64,000 nucleotides of DNA, taken from positions 29,561 to 93,560 of the forward strand of contig JAFGFU010000008.1 in the NCBI GenBank assembly GCA_016930915.1, written 5' to 3'. Below are positions 56,968 to 64,000 of this stretch, in pieces; within the stretch, counting starts at the first letter, position 1; each line of letters begins with the position of its first letter. Both the position numbers and the translations under genes were made by a program. Under the pieces are notes generated by a model. That model did not search any database and had not been told where the DNA came from. It saw nothing but the letters and a program-made list of their open reading frames with translations. The DNA comes from Campylobacterales bacterium (GTDB taxonomy: Bacteria > Campylobacterota > Campylobacteria > Campylobacterales > Sulfurospirillaceae).

Positions 56968-59391
56968 ATGAAAGTAGAGATCTCACGAAGGAGGTTTCTT
57001 CAAGGAAGTGTCGCGTTAAGTGTTGTTGGTGGAACAGCATTAAGTGGTACATCTATTATGGCAAAGTCAGAAGAAAAAACTGAAAATTTGCTTGTGAAGA
57101 AAGTTCCAACTATCTGTGAAATGTGTGTTAATAAGTGTGCAGCGGTTGCGTACGTTAAAAATGGCATTGTGACCAAACTTGAACCCAATCCCTATTTCCC
57201 AAAATCACGCAATATGTTGTGTGCAAGAGGCGTAGCAGGTATTCATGCTCTCTATGATCCAGATCGTTTAAAATACCCTTTAATTCGAGCAGGTGAAAGA
57301 GGTGATGGTAAATATCGCCGTGTAACATGGGATGAGGCTTATACTTACATTCAAGAAAAATTGGTGAAAATTTTAGATGAGGAAGAAGACAATCGCTCCT
57401 GTATTGGTTATTGTGCAGGTGAGGGCTTGGCTGAACATACTTTTAAAACATTTATGGCTGATAAATTTGGATCTTCGAATTTTCTCAATCACTCAACGAT
57501 TTGTCTACAAACGGCTGTCTCAGGCTATACTTTGACCATTGGCGGATATGGTTTAGCAGATATGGAAAATGCTAAATATGTCATTATGGCAGGGGCAAAT
57601 CGTGCAGAAGCGATTTTGACACCTGATACGATGGATATGTTTAAGCGTACCCGTGGTCGAGGAATGAAGCTTGTAGTGGTTGATCCTCGCTATACGAATA
57701 CTGCAATGCATGCAGACACCTATTTACCAATTCGACCTGGTACGGATTTGGCGTTTGTTTTAGCGTTAACTTATGTGGCCATTAGCACTAAAATTTATAA
57801 TCGAACTTATGTTGCTAAAAACTTTGTTGATTTTGACAAATATGAAAAACACATTCTTGAAGGAGGTTATACTCCTGAATGGGCTGAGAAAATCACAGGT
57901 ATTAAAGCAGAAGAAATTCGTAAAGTGGCACATGATTTTATGGCACATGCTCCGCAATCTGTTTACTATCAAGGCAGGCGTACCACATGGTCTAGCAATG
58001 ATTTCCAATTGCGACGTGCCATGGCACTTTTCACTGCTCTTGGTGGTGGAATTGACGTTAAAGGTGGTATCGTTTTTGGTAAAAAATTGCCTTTAGGCGA
58101 TCATGCTGTCAATGCTCCTATGTATGCCAATGCACAGCCTCGTATTGATAAAAATGTAGCAGCCGTTGTGGGTGCTACAGGTTCATGGGTGGGGTGGAGA
58201 AATATGGTAGCAGAAGGTAAAACACCGTACCCAATTCGAGGTATGTTTGTGTACAAACAAAATCCAATGCTTTCAGTTCCTAATTCTACAAAAACACGTC
58301 AAATGTTTGAGAAAATGGATTTGGTTGTGGTGATTGATACGATGCCAAGTGATACTGCAATGTTAGCAGATGTTATTTTACCTGAGTGTACGTATCTTGA
58401 GCGAGAAGACCCTGTTCAATCGTTTGCGGGAGTTGAGCCTGCCATTATTTTACGTGAAAAAGCGATTGAGCCTATGTATGAGACAAAACCTGTGAATGAC
58501 ATCATGCGTGAGTTGGCTCAAAAGTTGACAAAACCATTATGGGAAATTACGAAAAAACATGATGAAGATGTACAAGAAGCTATTGAAGAAGATGATGAGC
58601 AGACAGTTTTTGAGGATGGTGGTTTCGATTTAGCGGAGCCTTTCATGCACTCTCAAGAAGAGACCAATCATCATATGTTTGTGAGCAAATACGGTGAAGA
58701 AGCGTGGAAAATTTTACGTGAAAAAGGTGTTTTCTATCCTAATATGCTCTCATATTTTAAAAAGATAGATAACAATACGTATGAGTATTATCCAAAAGAT
58801 AAGCGATTTTATTCTGTGCTTAAGTTAGAAGAAGAGTATGATTCAGAAGCATTTTTACACGATTTATGTGTTAATCCAGGAGATATTGCAGAGTTAAAAC
58901 GTTCGTTTAACACGCCCAATAAAAAAGTAGAATGTTATCTTGCCAGTATGGTTGCAAGAAAAGTTGATCCTATGCCAGCATGGAGAGATGAGGATTATGT
59001 CAAAGTTCCTGAAGGAAAATTTAAGTTCGTTACAGGACGTCATGCTCAATTTACACAAAGTTCAACCGTCAATAATATTATGCTTTTAGAATTAATGCAT
59101 GAAAATTATTTGTGGATTAATGACAAAGAAGCTGAGAAATTGGGTATTGAATTTGGAGATACTATTGAAGTAACGAGTAGGGTTGGTCAAGTACGCATTA
59201 AAGCCTATCCAACACCAAAAATTGTGCCACAAACGGTGTTTTATATTCATGGATTTGGTTCAAAATCTGAAGGCATGACATTTGCGCATCGTAATGGGGC
59301 AAGTGATAATGAAATTATTGAAGATACCATAGAGCCAGTACACGGTTGTGCCAATATGCATGACACGCTTGTAACGCTGAGGAGGGTGTAA
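56968..59391 (+). CDS. psrA: polysulfide/thiosulfate reductase-type molybdopterin subunit
   Basis: 807 residues. A twin-arginine signal (SRRRFLQG, then a hydrophobic stretch) sends it folded to the periplasm. Four cysteines hold a [4Fe-4S] cluster: 50, 53, 57 and 85. NHSTICLQ places the Mo-ligating Cys at 179. The family is PsrA/PhsA/SrrA, not NapA or formate dehydrogenase (no Sec, no Cys-X4-type FDH loop). An acidic insertion (HDEDVQEAIEEDDEQ and following, about 530-610) is unusual. Reduces polysulfide, sulfur or thiosulfate with PsrB and PsrC. Two bases to psrB. Confidence 0.88.
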   Translation: MKVEISRRRFLQGSVALSVVGGTALSGTSIMAKSEEKTENLLVKKVPTICEMCVNKCAAVAYVKNGIVTKLEPNPYFPKSRNMLCARGVAGIHALYDPDRLKYPLIRAGERGDGKYRRVTWDEAYTYIQEKLVKILDEEEDNRSCIGYCAGEGLAEHTFKTFMADKFGSSNFLNHSTICLQTAVSGYTLTIGGYGLADMENAKYVIMAGANRAEAILTPDTMDMFKRTRGRGMKLVVVDPRYTNTAMHADTYLPIRPGTDLAFVLALTYVAISTKIYNRTYVAKNFVDFDKYEKHILEGGYTPEWAEKITGIKAEEIRKVAHDFMAHAPQSVYYQGRRTTWSSNDFQLRRAMALFTALGGGIDVKGGIVFGKKLPLGDHAVNAPMYANAQPRIDKNVAAVVGATGSWVGWRNMVAEGKTPYPIRGMFVYKQNPMLSVPNSTKTRQMFEKMDLVVVIDTMPSDTAMLADVILPECTYLEREDPVQSFAGVEPAIILREKAIEPMYETKPVNDIMRELAQKLTKPLWEITKKHDEDVQEAIEEDDEQTVFEDGGFDLAEPFMHSQEETNHHMFVSKYGEEAWKILREKGVFYPNMLSYFKKIDNNTYEYYPKDKRFYSVLKLEEEYDSEAFLHDLCVNPGDIAELKRSFNTPNKKVECYLASMVARKVDPMPAWRDEDYVKVPEGKFKFVTGRHAQFTQSSTVNNIMLLELMHENYLWINDKEAEKLGIEFGDTIEVTSRVGQVRIKAYPTPKIVPQTVFYIHGFGSKSEGMTFAHRNGASDNEIIEDTIEPVHGCANMHDTLVTLRRV

Positions 59392-59393
59392 AA

Positions 59394-60059
59394 ATGAATT
59401 ACGCAATGGCATTAGATTATCAAAATTGTATTAACTGTAAAGCATGTGAAGTAGCGTGTAAAGAAGAAAACGGCGTGCAACTAGGTGCTGATAAACAGCG
59501 TATTTGGGTTGGTGTTGTAGAAGGTACTATTTTTGGAAAGCCTTTTGCAAATCTTTATCCTTCACAATGTAATCATTGTATTGATGCACCTTGTGTGAGT
59601 GTATGTCCAACCAATGCAAGTCATTTTGCAGAAGGTGGCATTGTCAAAGTAGACCCACATAAATGTATTCTATGTAAAGGATGTATGGAAGCATGTCCTT
59701 ATGATGCACGTTTCGTAGATGATACCATGGTCGCTGTTGATAAATGTACTTTCTGTGATCATCGCTCTTTAGAAGCGGGTGGGACAACAGCTTGTCAAGC
59801 AACGTGTCCAACAAAAGTAAGACTTTTTGGTGATTTGGATGATGAAAACAGTGATTTGGTGAAATTACTCAAAACGAAACGCTTTTTCTTTCAAAAAGAG
59901 TATACCAATACCTTGCCAAAGCTTTTTTACATCTTACCTGATGATGAAGCTTATGCAAAGCAGAGTGTATCGCATGACACGATTATTCATACATGGGATG
60001 ACATTAAACCTCTTTACGAAGAAGCAAAAAATAGAAGGAGTAAAGAATGGAAAAAATAA
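59394..60059 (+). CDS. psrB: four-cluster ferredoxin-like electron transfer subunit
   Basis: 221 residues with sixteen cysteines in four ferredoxin-type groups: CINCKACEVACK, CNHCIDAPCVSVC, CILCKGCMEAC, and CTFC with CQATC. This is the DmsB/PsrB pattern that wires PsrA to the membrane subunit. No signal peptide; it is exported together with PsrA. It overlaps the psrC start by 13 bases. Confidence 0.9.
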   Translation: MNYAMALDYQNCINCKACEVACKEENGVQLGADKQRIWVGVVEGTIFGKPFANLYPSQCNHCIDAPCVSVCPTNASHFAEGGIVKVDPHKCILCKGCMEACPYDARFVDDTMVAVDKCTFCDHRSLEAGGTTACQATCPTKVRLFGDLDDENSDLVKLLKTKRFFFQKEYTNTLPKLFYILPDDEAYAKQSVSHDTIIHTWDDIKPLYEEAKNRRSKEWKK

Positions 60060-61312
60060 CATTTATGGGTCTTGAAATTAACAAGATTTCTATTTTTGGG
60101 CTCTTATTTAATAAAACAATGCTTCTTGGCTATTTCTTTATGGCATTAGCGATGGTCGGTATTTATGAGATTTTTGATGTGAGGTATTTTAGCGCAGCAG
60201 CCAATGCGCATGCTTCAGGTCTCAATCCTACTGATCCTGCACTCAAAGAAGCAATGCGTTTGGCTGTTTTTGGCGATGTGGGAGAGGTAAATCGTAACAT
60301 CCCATGGACACTGTTTATCGTGAATTACATGTACATGATTTACACAGGAAGTGGCGTTATTTTTATTGTTGCGTTAGCCGAGTTAATGGGTTTTCATGTG
60401 ATTGCCAAAGCAGCAGCTGGATTTATGGCAGTTGGTTTGTCAATGGTGTTTGCAGGACTGTTTACCATCGCAACGGATTTGAACATGCTCAATATGCTGT
60501 GGATGGTTTTGACACCTAATATAAGTGCAGGTATGTGGTTGATGTTACCGCTTTATTGTACGTATATTCCTTTTGTTCTATTTGAAATTTACTTGCTTTT
60601 GACGAATAAAAGAGAGTGGGCAAAACGTTTGGCTTTACCTATTTTGGTTTTAAGCATTGGTGTGGATTTGGTGGAGTATTATATTCAAGCGAAGCTATTT
60701 TCTATGAATACCGCACGTCATCTCTGGACAGAGTTTCCATTTTTGACGTTTTATTTCATTATTTCAGCCTTTGTTTCTTCTTTGGGTGTTATGGGTATTT
60801 ACAGTTACTTAGTACACAAAAATAAAGAAGAATATAATGAATTAATGGATTTAATTAGAAAAGCGATGTTGTTTTTTGTATCCATCTTAGCGCTTTATGA
60901 AGTTTTTGGGTATATGACAGTTGACAAAGATTGGTCTTTTTTAATTCTTTTTGGACCGTTTAAACCTATTTATTTTGGAGGTTATATCTTATTGACATTA
61001 GCTTTACCATTTTTCTTTATTTTCAAACCAGGTAAATCACTCTATACCTTGCTTGCATCTGTGTGTGTGGTGATAGGTGGTTTTGTTGGACGTTATATTT
61101 TCGTCTATGGTGGCAATGCCAATCCAATGTCAAATCGTTTTGGGTTGGGTTACGAAAAATATGATTTTTACGCTTTAGAAAAATCATTTAATTACGTGGC
61201 TCCTCATTTAGGTGAGATACTGATTGTTGTTGGTTCTTTAGGTGTGATTATGATTGTCTATAAACTGTTTGATAGTATTCTCTCTGTAAGTGATTTCAGA
61301 GAACATCATTAA
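60047..61312 (+). CDS. psrC: NrfD/PsrC-family membrane subunit
   Basis: 421 residues, nine or ten membrane helices, longer than Wolinella PsrC (about 317). The NrfD core with SGVIFIVALAELMGFH and the acidic/aromatic loops for menaquinone lies in the first 300 residues; the C-terminal helices (about 330-415) are additional. It oxidises menaquinol and passes electrons to PsrB. It is followed by the rhodanese gene after 32 bases. Confidence 0.85.
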   Translation: MEKITFMGLEINKISIFGLLFNKTMLLGYFFMALAMVGIYEIFDVRYFSAAANAHASGLNPTDPALKEAMRLAVFGDVGEVNRNIPWTLFIVNYMYMIYTGSGVIFIVALAELMGFHVIAKAAAGFMAVGLSMVFAGLFTIATDLNMLNMLWMVLTPNISAGMWLMLPLYCTYIPFVLFEIYLLLTNKREWAKRLALPILVLSIGVDLVEYYIQAKLFSMNTARHLWTEFPFLTFYFIISAFVSSLGVMGIYSYLVHKNKEEYNELMDLIRKAMLFFVSILALYEVFGYMTVDKDWSFLILFGPFKPIYFGGYILLTLALPFFFIFKPGKSLYTLLASVCVVIGGFVGRYIFVYGGNANPMSNRFGLGYEKYDFYALEKSFNYVAPHLGEILIVVGSLGVIMIVYKLFDSILSVSDFREHH

Positions 61313-61344
61313 TACGTGAAACTTAAACTTTTAAAGGAGAAAAA

Positions 61345-62565
61345 ATGAAGTTAAGAATTTTTGGAGCAAGTATCGTCGTTGCAGGTTTGCTTCTTAGTGG
61401 ATGTACAGCGACACAACCAGAAGCAGGTACGACACCCAGTGCAAAAGTTTTAAATGCACCAACACCTCACGTCAAAGGCTTGATAGAGAAATTTAAACTT
61501 CAAGATGTTGATTATGCGTATGTTAAAGCTGCCATTGGCAATGGCACACGCAGTGGTGCAAAGGCGCTTTTAATTGATGCCCGTCCAAATCCTAAATATT
61601 TGGGAGGAACCATTCCATCTAGTTTGAATATTCCTGATACACAAATTGATAAATACATCGGACAGCTTGATAAAGTGGCTAAAGATAAAGAGATTATTGT
61701 TTATTGTGGTGGATGGGATTGTGAAAAAAGTCCTATTGTTGCAGGTCATTTGAAAAGTAAAGGCTTTACAAACGTAAAACTTTACCAAGCAGGTGAGCCA
61801 GAGTGGGCGACTAAGAGTTATTTAGAAGTAGGAACTCCTGTTGCACAAAGTGCATTTAAAAACAGTAGTGCGTTGATGATGGATGCTAGACCTTACGTTA
61901 AATTTTTAGCAGAGAGTATTCCTGGTTCTATATATATGAATGATGATGAGCTTCCCAAATTAATGGGTCGATTTCCTGTAGATAAAAATACGCCTATTAT
62001 TACGTTTTGTGCAGGTTATGAATGTCATAAATCACACGTTGTTGCCCATAAATTGTTAGAGTTAGGATATAAAAAAGTCAGCGTTTACGCAGGCGGTCTT
62101 CCTGCATGGAAAGAAGCAAACCTTCAAACAACTAGGGGTGCAGCAAAAGCAGAAGTTAAGGTGGATGCTGTAGCAAAAGCACCTACAATGATTGATGGTG
62201 TGAAATTGGGCATTGATGAAGGAACCATTGATGGGGAATGGTATAAGGCTCATATCCTAGCAGGAACAGTACCGGCAAACGTAGCCATCATAGATGTACG
62301 AAGCCCAGCAGAATTTACTAATGGTCATATTAAAGGTGCCATCAATATTGAAGCGGGTAAAATGAGCGCTTCAGAGTTTGTAGCGAAACTTCCTAAAGGG
62401 AAAGTTGTCGTGATCAACTGTGCAACAGGTGGTCGTGCGATGGAAGCGCAGATGAAGCTTAAAGATGCAAAAATGGATGTCAGCCGTGTGCTTTATTTTG
62501 ATGCAAATATCAAGTGTGATGCTTCAAGTAAATGTGAGATCAAAGTGAATGAGCCTTTAGGTTAA
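61345..62565 (+). CDS. triple-rhodanese lipoprotein
   Basis: 406 residues. Lipobox LLLSGC, Cys20, so attached to a membrane and facing the periplasm. Three rhodanese domains: about 55-160 with active loop CGGWDCEKS (Cys121), 165-265 with CAGYECHKS (Cys222), 290-390 with CATGGRA (Cys359). The first two loops carry a second cysteine five places on, not found in ordinary rhodaneses. It probably binds and hands sulfane sulfur to the reductase, as Sud does in Wolinella. ATG at 61345 behind AAAGGAG. Confidence 0.83.
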   Translation: MKLRIFGASIVVAGLLLSGCTATQPEAGTTPSAKVLNAPTPHVKGLIEKFKLQDVDYAYVKAAIGNGTRSGAKALLIDARPNPKYLGGTIPSSLNIPDTQIDKYIGQLDKVAKDKEIIVYCGGWDCEKSPIVAGHLKSKGFTNVKLYQAGEPEWATKSYLEVGTPVAQSAFKNSSALMMDARPYVKFLAESIPGSIYMNDDELPKLMGRFPVDKNTPIITFCAGYECHKSHVVAHKLLELGYKKVSVYAGGLPAWKEANLQTTRGAAKAEVKVDAVAKAPTMIDGVKLGIDEGTIDGEWYKAHILAGTVPANVAIIDVRSPAEFTNGHIKGAINIEAGKMSASEFVAKLPKGKVVVINCATGGRAMEAQMKLKDAKMDVSRVLYFDANIKCDASSKCEIKVNEPLG

Positions 62566-62582
62566 ATTACTTTTACATGTAA

Positions 62583-62610
62583 ACATATAGGGTTATTTAT
62601 CCCTGTATGT
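62583..62610 (+). terminator. hairpin between rhodanese gene and last psr gene
   Basis: ACATATAGGG and CCCTGTATGT pair over ten positions with one mismatch around an eight-base loop, followed by TTTTAAAA. Overlaps the end of a dispersed palindrome (62572-62583). It may reduce read-through to the last gene. Confidence 0.55.
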
Positions 62611-62641
62611 TTTAAAATCAATCTTAATATAAGGAGACAGA

Positions 62642-62959
62642 GTGTCAAAATTCTTTAAATTGCTTTGCGCAATTATGGTAAGTATGAGTTTTCTAAGCAC
62701 AGCAGCGCTTGCTGATGCAGGAAAAGGTCAGAAGCTTTTTATTAAAGAGCTTAAAGGTCCTTGCGGTTTTGATGGTGCCACAATGGCAAAAAAACACACA
62801 CAAGCAGAGTGGAAAGCAATCCAAGATGGTGGTAAATTGAATGACGAAATGAAAAAGTTTTGTCCAAATGCAAAACCATTGAAAGATTCTTATATTCAAC
62901 ATGTCTATGATTTCTTATTTAACTATGCGAGCGATAGCGGCAACGTTCCAGCATGTTAA
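62642..62959 (+). CDS. small secreted cytochrome c-like protein without haem motif
   Basis: 105 residues, GTG start at 62642 behind AAGGAG. Signal peptide ends near AALADA. The rest recalls a class I cytochrome c chain (GKGQKLFIKEL at the start, AEWKAIQDGGKL, and a C-terminal helix HVYDFLFNYASD), but no C-x2-C-H is present. Cysteines at 41, 74 and 105 only. It is probably a haem-free, sulfur- or thiol-handling protein, or a structural relative. Last gene before a strong terminator. Confidence 0.65.
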   Translation: MSKFFKLLCAIMVSMSFLSTAALADAGKGQKLFIKELKGPCGFDGATMAKKHTQAEWKAIQDGGKLNDEMKKFCPNAKPLKDSYIQHVYDFLFNYASDSGNVPAC

Positions 62960-63014
62960 ACGTGATAGCAACAGGTTGTTGCCCACATATTTACGTTTTT
63001 TAACGAAATTTAAA

Positions 63015-63051
63015 GGGAGTGTGAGAGTTTTTCTCACACTCCCTTTTTTTT
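63015..63051 (+). terminator. terminator of the psr operon
   Basis: GGGAGTGTGAGA and TCTCACACTCCC form a perfect 12-pair stem with a five-base loop, followed by eight T. The T run merges into a dispersed palindrome (63049-63059). Confidence 0.9.
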
Positions 63052-63063
63052 ACATGTAAGGGT

Positions 63064-63771
63064 TTATTCGTCGCGTGAACCAAAAATTCCAAGAATTTGT
63101 AGTAAAGAGACAAAGAGATTTAAAAAGTCTAAATAAAGAGCAATGGCGCTTTCAATAGGTGTCTCATATGCACCTTTTATAATATTTTGTGTGTCATAAA
63201 GAATGAAGGCACTAAATAAAATAGAACTAACACTTGCAATGACTAACTGTAACACAGGACTGTGAAAGAAAATATTAATTAACCCTGCTACCACAACAAC
63301 AATAAGCGTGATAAAAAGCATTTTACCCATAGTTGTGAAATCTTTTTTGGTATTCATTGCAAAAACTGAAAGTCCACCAAAAGCAACAGTAGTTAGAATA
63401 AAGGCATTTGCCACAATATTTGCACCACCTTTGAGCCCAAGAATACTTGAGAGTAATGGTGCAAGTGTTAAGCCACTTAGAAATGTAAAACCAAAAAGTA
63501 AAATCAAATTAAGACCTGCTTTTCGTTTTGCTGCGTAGAGTCCAAATAAAAAGACAAACTCTAAAATAACAATTCCCCAAAACCAAGAGGCAACTGTGCT
63601 TGCCATTCCTATTCCTATGTATGCTCCAGCACTTGCTGCAAGTAGAGAAGCTGCAAAGAGCTGATACGTTTGCTTGATGAAAAGCCCAATAGAACTTTCT
63701 CTGCCTTTTGCATGCTCATAGGCACCCTCATGCGAGTGTTGGTGTATGTAATTTCGATCATACAGACCCAT
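63064..63771 (-). CDS. Bax inhibitor-1/YccA family membrane protein
   Basis: 235 residues, seven membrane helices. GYIGIGMAS and FLSGLTLAPLLS segments, plus the C-terminal ALYLDFLNLFVSLLQILG, are characteristic of the family (YccA/YbhL). YccA restrains FtsH; BI-1 proteins carry calcium. A His-rich N-terminal tail (YIHQHSHEGAYEHAKG) precedes the first helix. Stands alone, opposite to the psr operon. Confidence 0.88.
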   Translation of the reverse strand: MGLYDRNYIHQHSHEGAYEHAKGRESSIGLFIKQTYQLFAASLLAASAGAYIGIGMASTVASWFWGIVILEFVFLFGLYAAKRKAGLNLILLFGFTFLSGLTLAPLLSSILGLKGGANIVANAFILTTVAFGGLSVFAMNTKKDFTTMGKMLFITLIVVVVAGLINIFFHSPVLQLVIASVSSILFSAFILYDTQNIIKGAYETPIESAIALYLDFLNLFVSLLQILGIFGSRDE

Positions 63772-63965
63772 GTAATTCTCCTTTTAAATGTTTGATACGA
63801 TAATATTTACTCGAAACGCATTCTATCAAATTAATGAGAGTGAATGCAATTTTAAGTTCTCTATTATATGGAAACATAGTAAATAAAAAATTAATCAAAA
63901 ATCCTATAAATACAATATTACGACCCCCTCTTTATTTTTTAACCTTTTTTTAAGGAACATGGATA

Positions 63966-63971
63966 TATAAT
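63966..63971 (+). promoter_or_regulatory. strong -10 box near the window end
   Basis: TATAAT within GGATATATAAT, with a T-rich stretch upstream, then a small hairpin CCTCGTT TGAGAG AACGGGG at about 63977-63996. It looks like the promoter and leader of a stable RNA or highly expressed gene beyond the edge; nothing further can be seen. Confidence 0.45.
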
Positions 63972-64000
63972 TTCGTCCTCGTTTGAGAGAACGGGGTTAA

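Noticed and set aside
56968..59391. psrA as nitrate reductase or formate dehydrogenase
   Set aside because: The Mo-ligand region (NHSTICLQ), the accompanying NrfD subunit and the rhodanese gene fit the polysulfide/thiosulfate group; no selenocysteine or Nap accessory genes are present.

Overview
The window is AT-rich bacterial chromosome carrying a replication origin. The order ruvC - oriC - dnaA - dnaN - gyrB, DnaA boxes of the TGTGAATAA type, RpoN-type promoters in front of hook genes, a separate TusA/YedE-like selenium pair (FdhU/FdhT), nickel uptake genes, a polysulfide-reductase-type operon and a secG-frr-pyrE-RDD block all point to a Campylobacterota (epsilonproteobacterial) respirer close to Sulfurospirillum. 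The genus is inferred from gene content, not from a database search.

Layout. 1-2.9 kb: truncated AraC-type regulator, lipoprotein, an AMMECR1/MEMO pair and a MOSC protein. 3-5.6 kb: tightly overlapped four-gene selenium/sulfur trafficking operon (fdhT, fdhU, cysteine-desulfurase-like enzyme, DUF3343). 5.8-13.5 kb: nickel ABC importer with a MATE exporter at its 3' end, divergent from an OprD-like porin; the two divergent units share a 20-bp element in opposite orientation. 13.6-17.5 kb: methyltransferase, aspartate/alanine-exchanger-type transporter, hypothetical gene, soluble CZB chemoreceptor. 17.6-19.85 kb: tRNA-Ser(GGA) with a small zeta-toxin cassette bounded by a repeat of the tRNA 3' end. 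19.85-25 kb: Sel1 protein, lipoprotein, GntR regulator, and L-tartrate dehydratase/fumarase plus a DASS carrier with a perfect palindrome upstream. 25-29.6 kb: Bcr/CflA exporter and a proVWX-type glycine betaine importer. 29.8-34.7 kb: mutY, ung, SRP RNA, HD hydrolase, queF and a degenerate GGDEF-EAL protein. 34.7-40.8 kb: gyrB, dnaN, dnaA, oriC, ruvC, thyX. 40.8-47.7 kb: two hook proteins, flgD and fliK with RpoN promoters. 47.9-56.6 kb: typA, lemA/DUF3137 cluster, a secG-to-MFS operon, bioC-like gene. 56.9-63 kb: psrABC-like operon with a triple-rhodanese lipoprotein and a haem-less cytochrome-like protein, then a Bax-inhibitor-1 protein and a promoter-like sequence at the end.

The genes suggest an anaerobe or microaerophile that handles nickel, selenium and molybdenum for its reductases and hydrogenases, respires sulfur compounds and dicarboxylates, and swims. 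The strongest undescribed signal is a dispersed palindrome, TTTACATGTAAA or its TTACATGTAA core. It appears about 35 times in this window, both between genes and inside coding sequence, where it is read only as F-T-C-K or L-H-V-K type peptides. It is missing from several multi-kilobase blocks.
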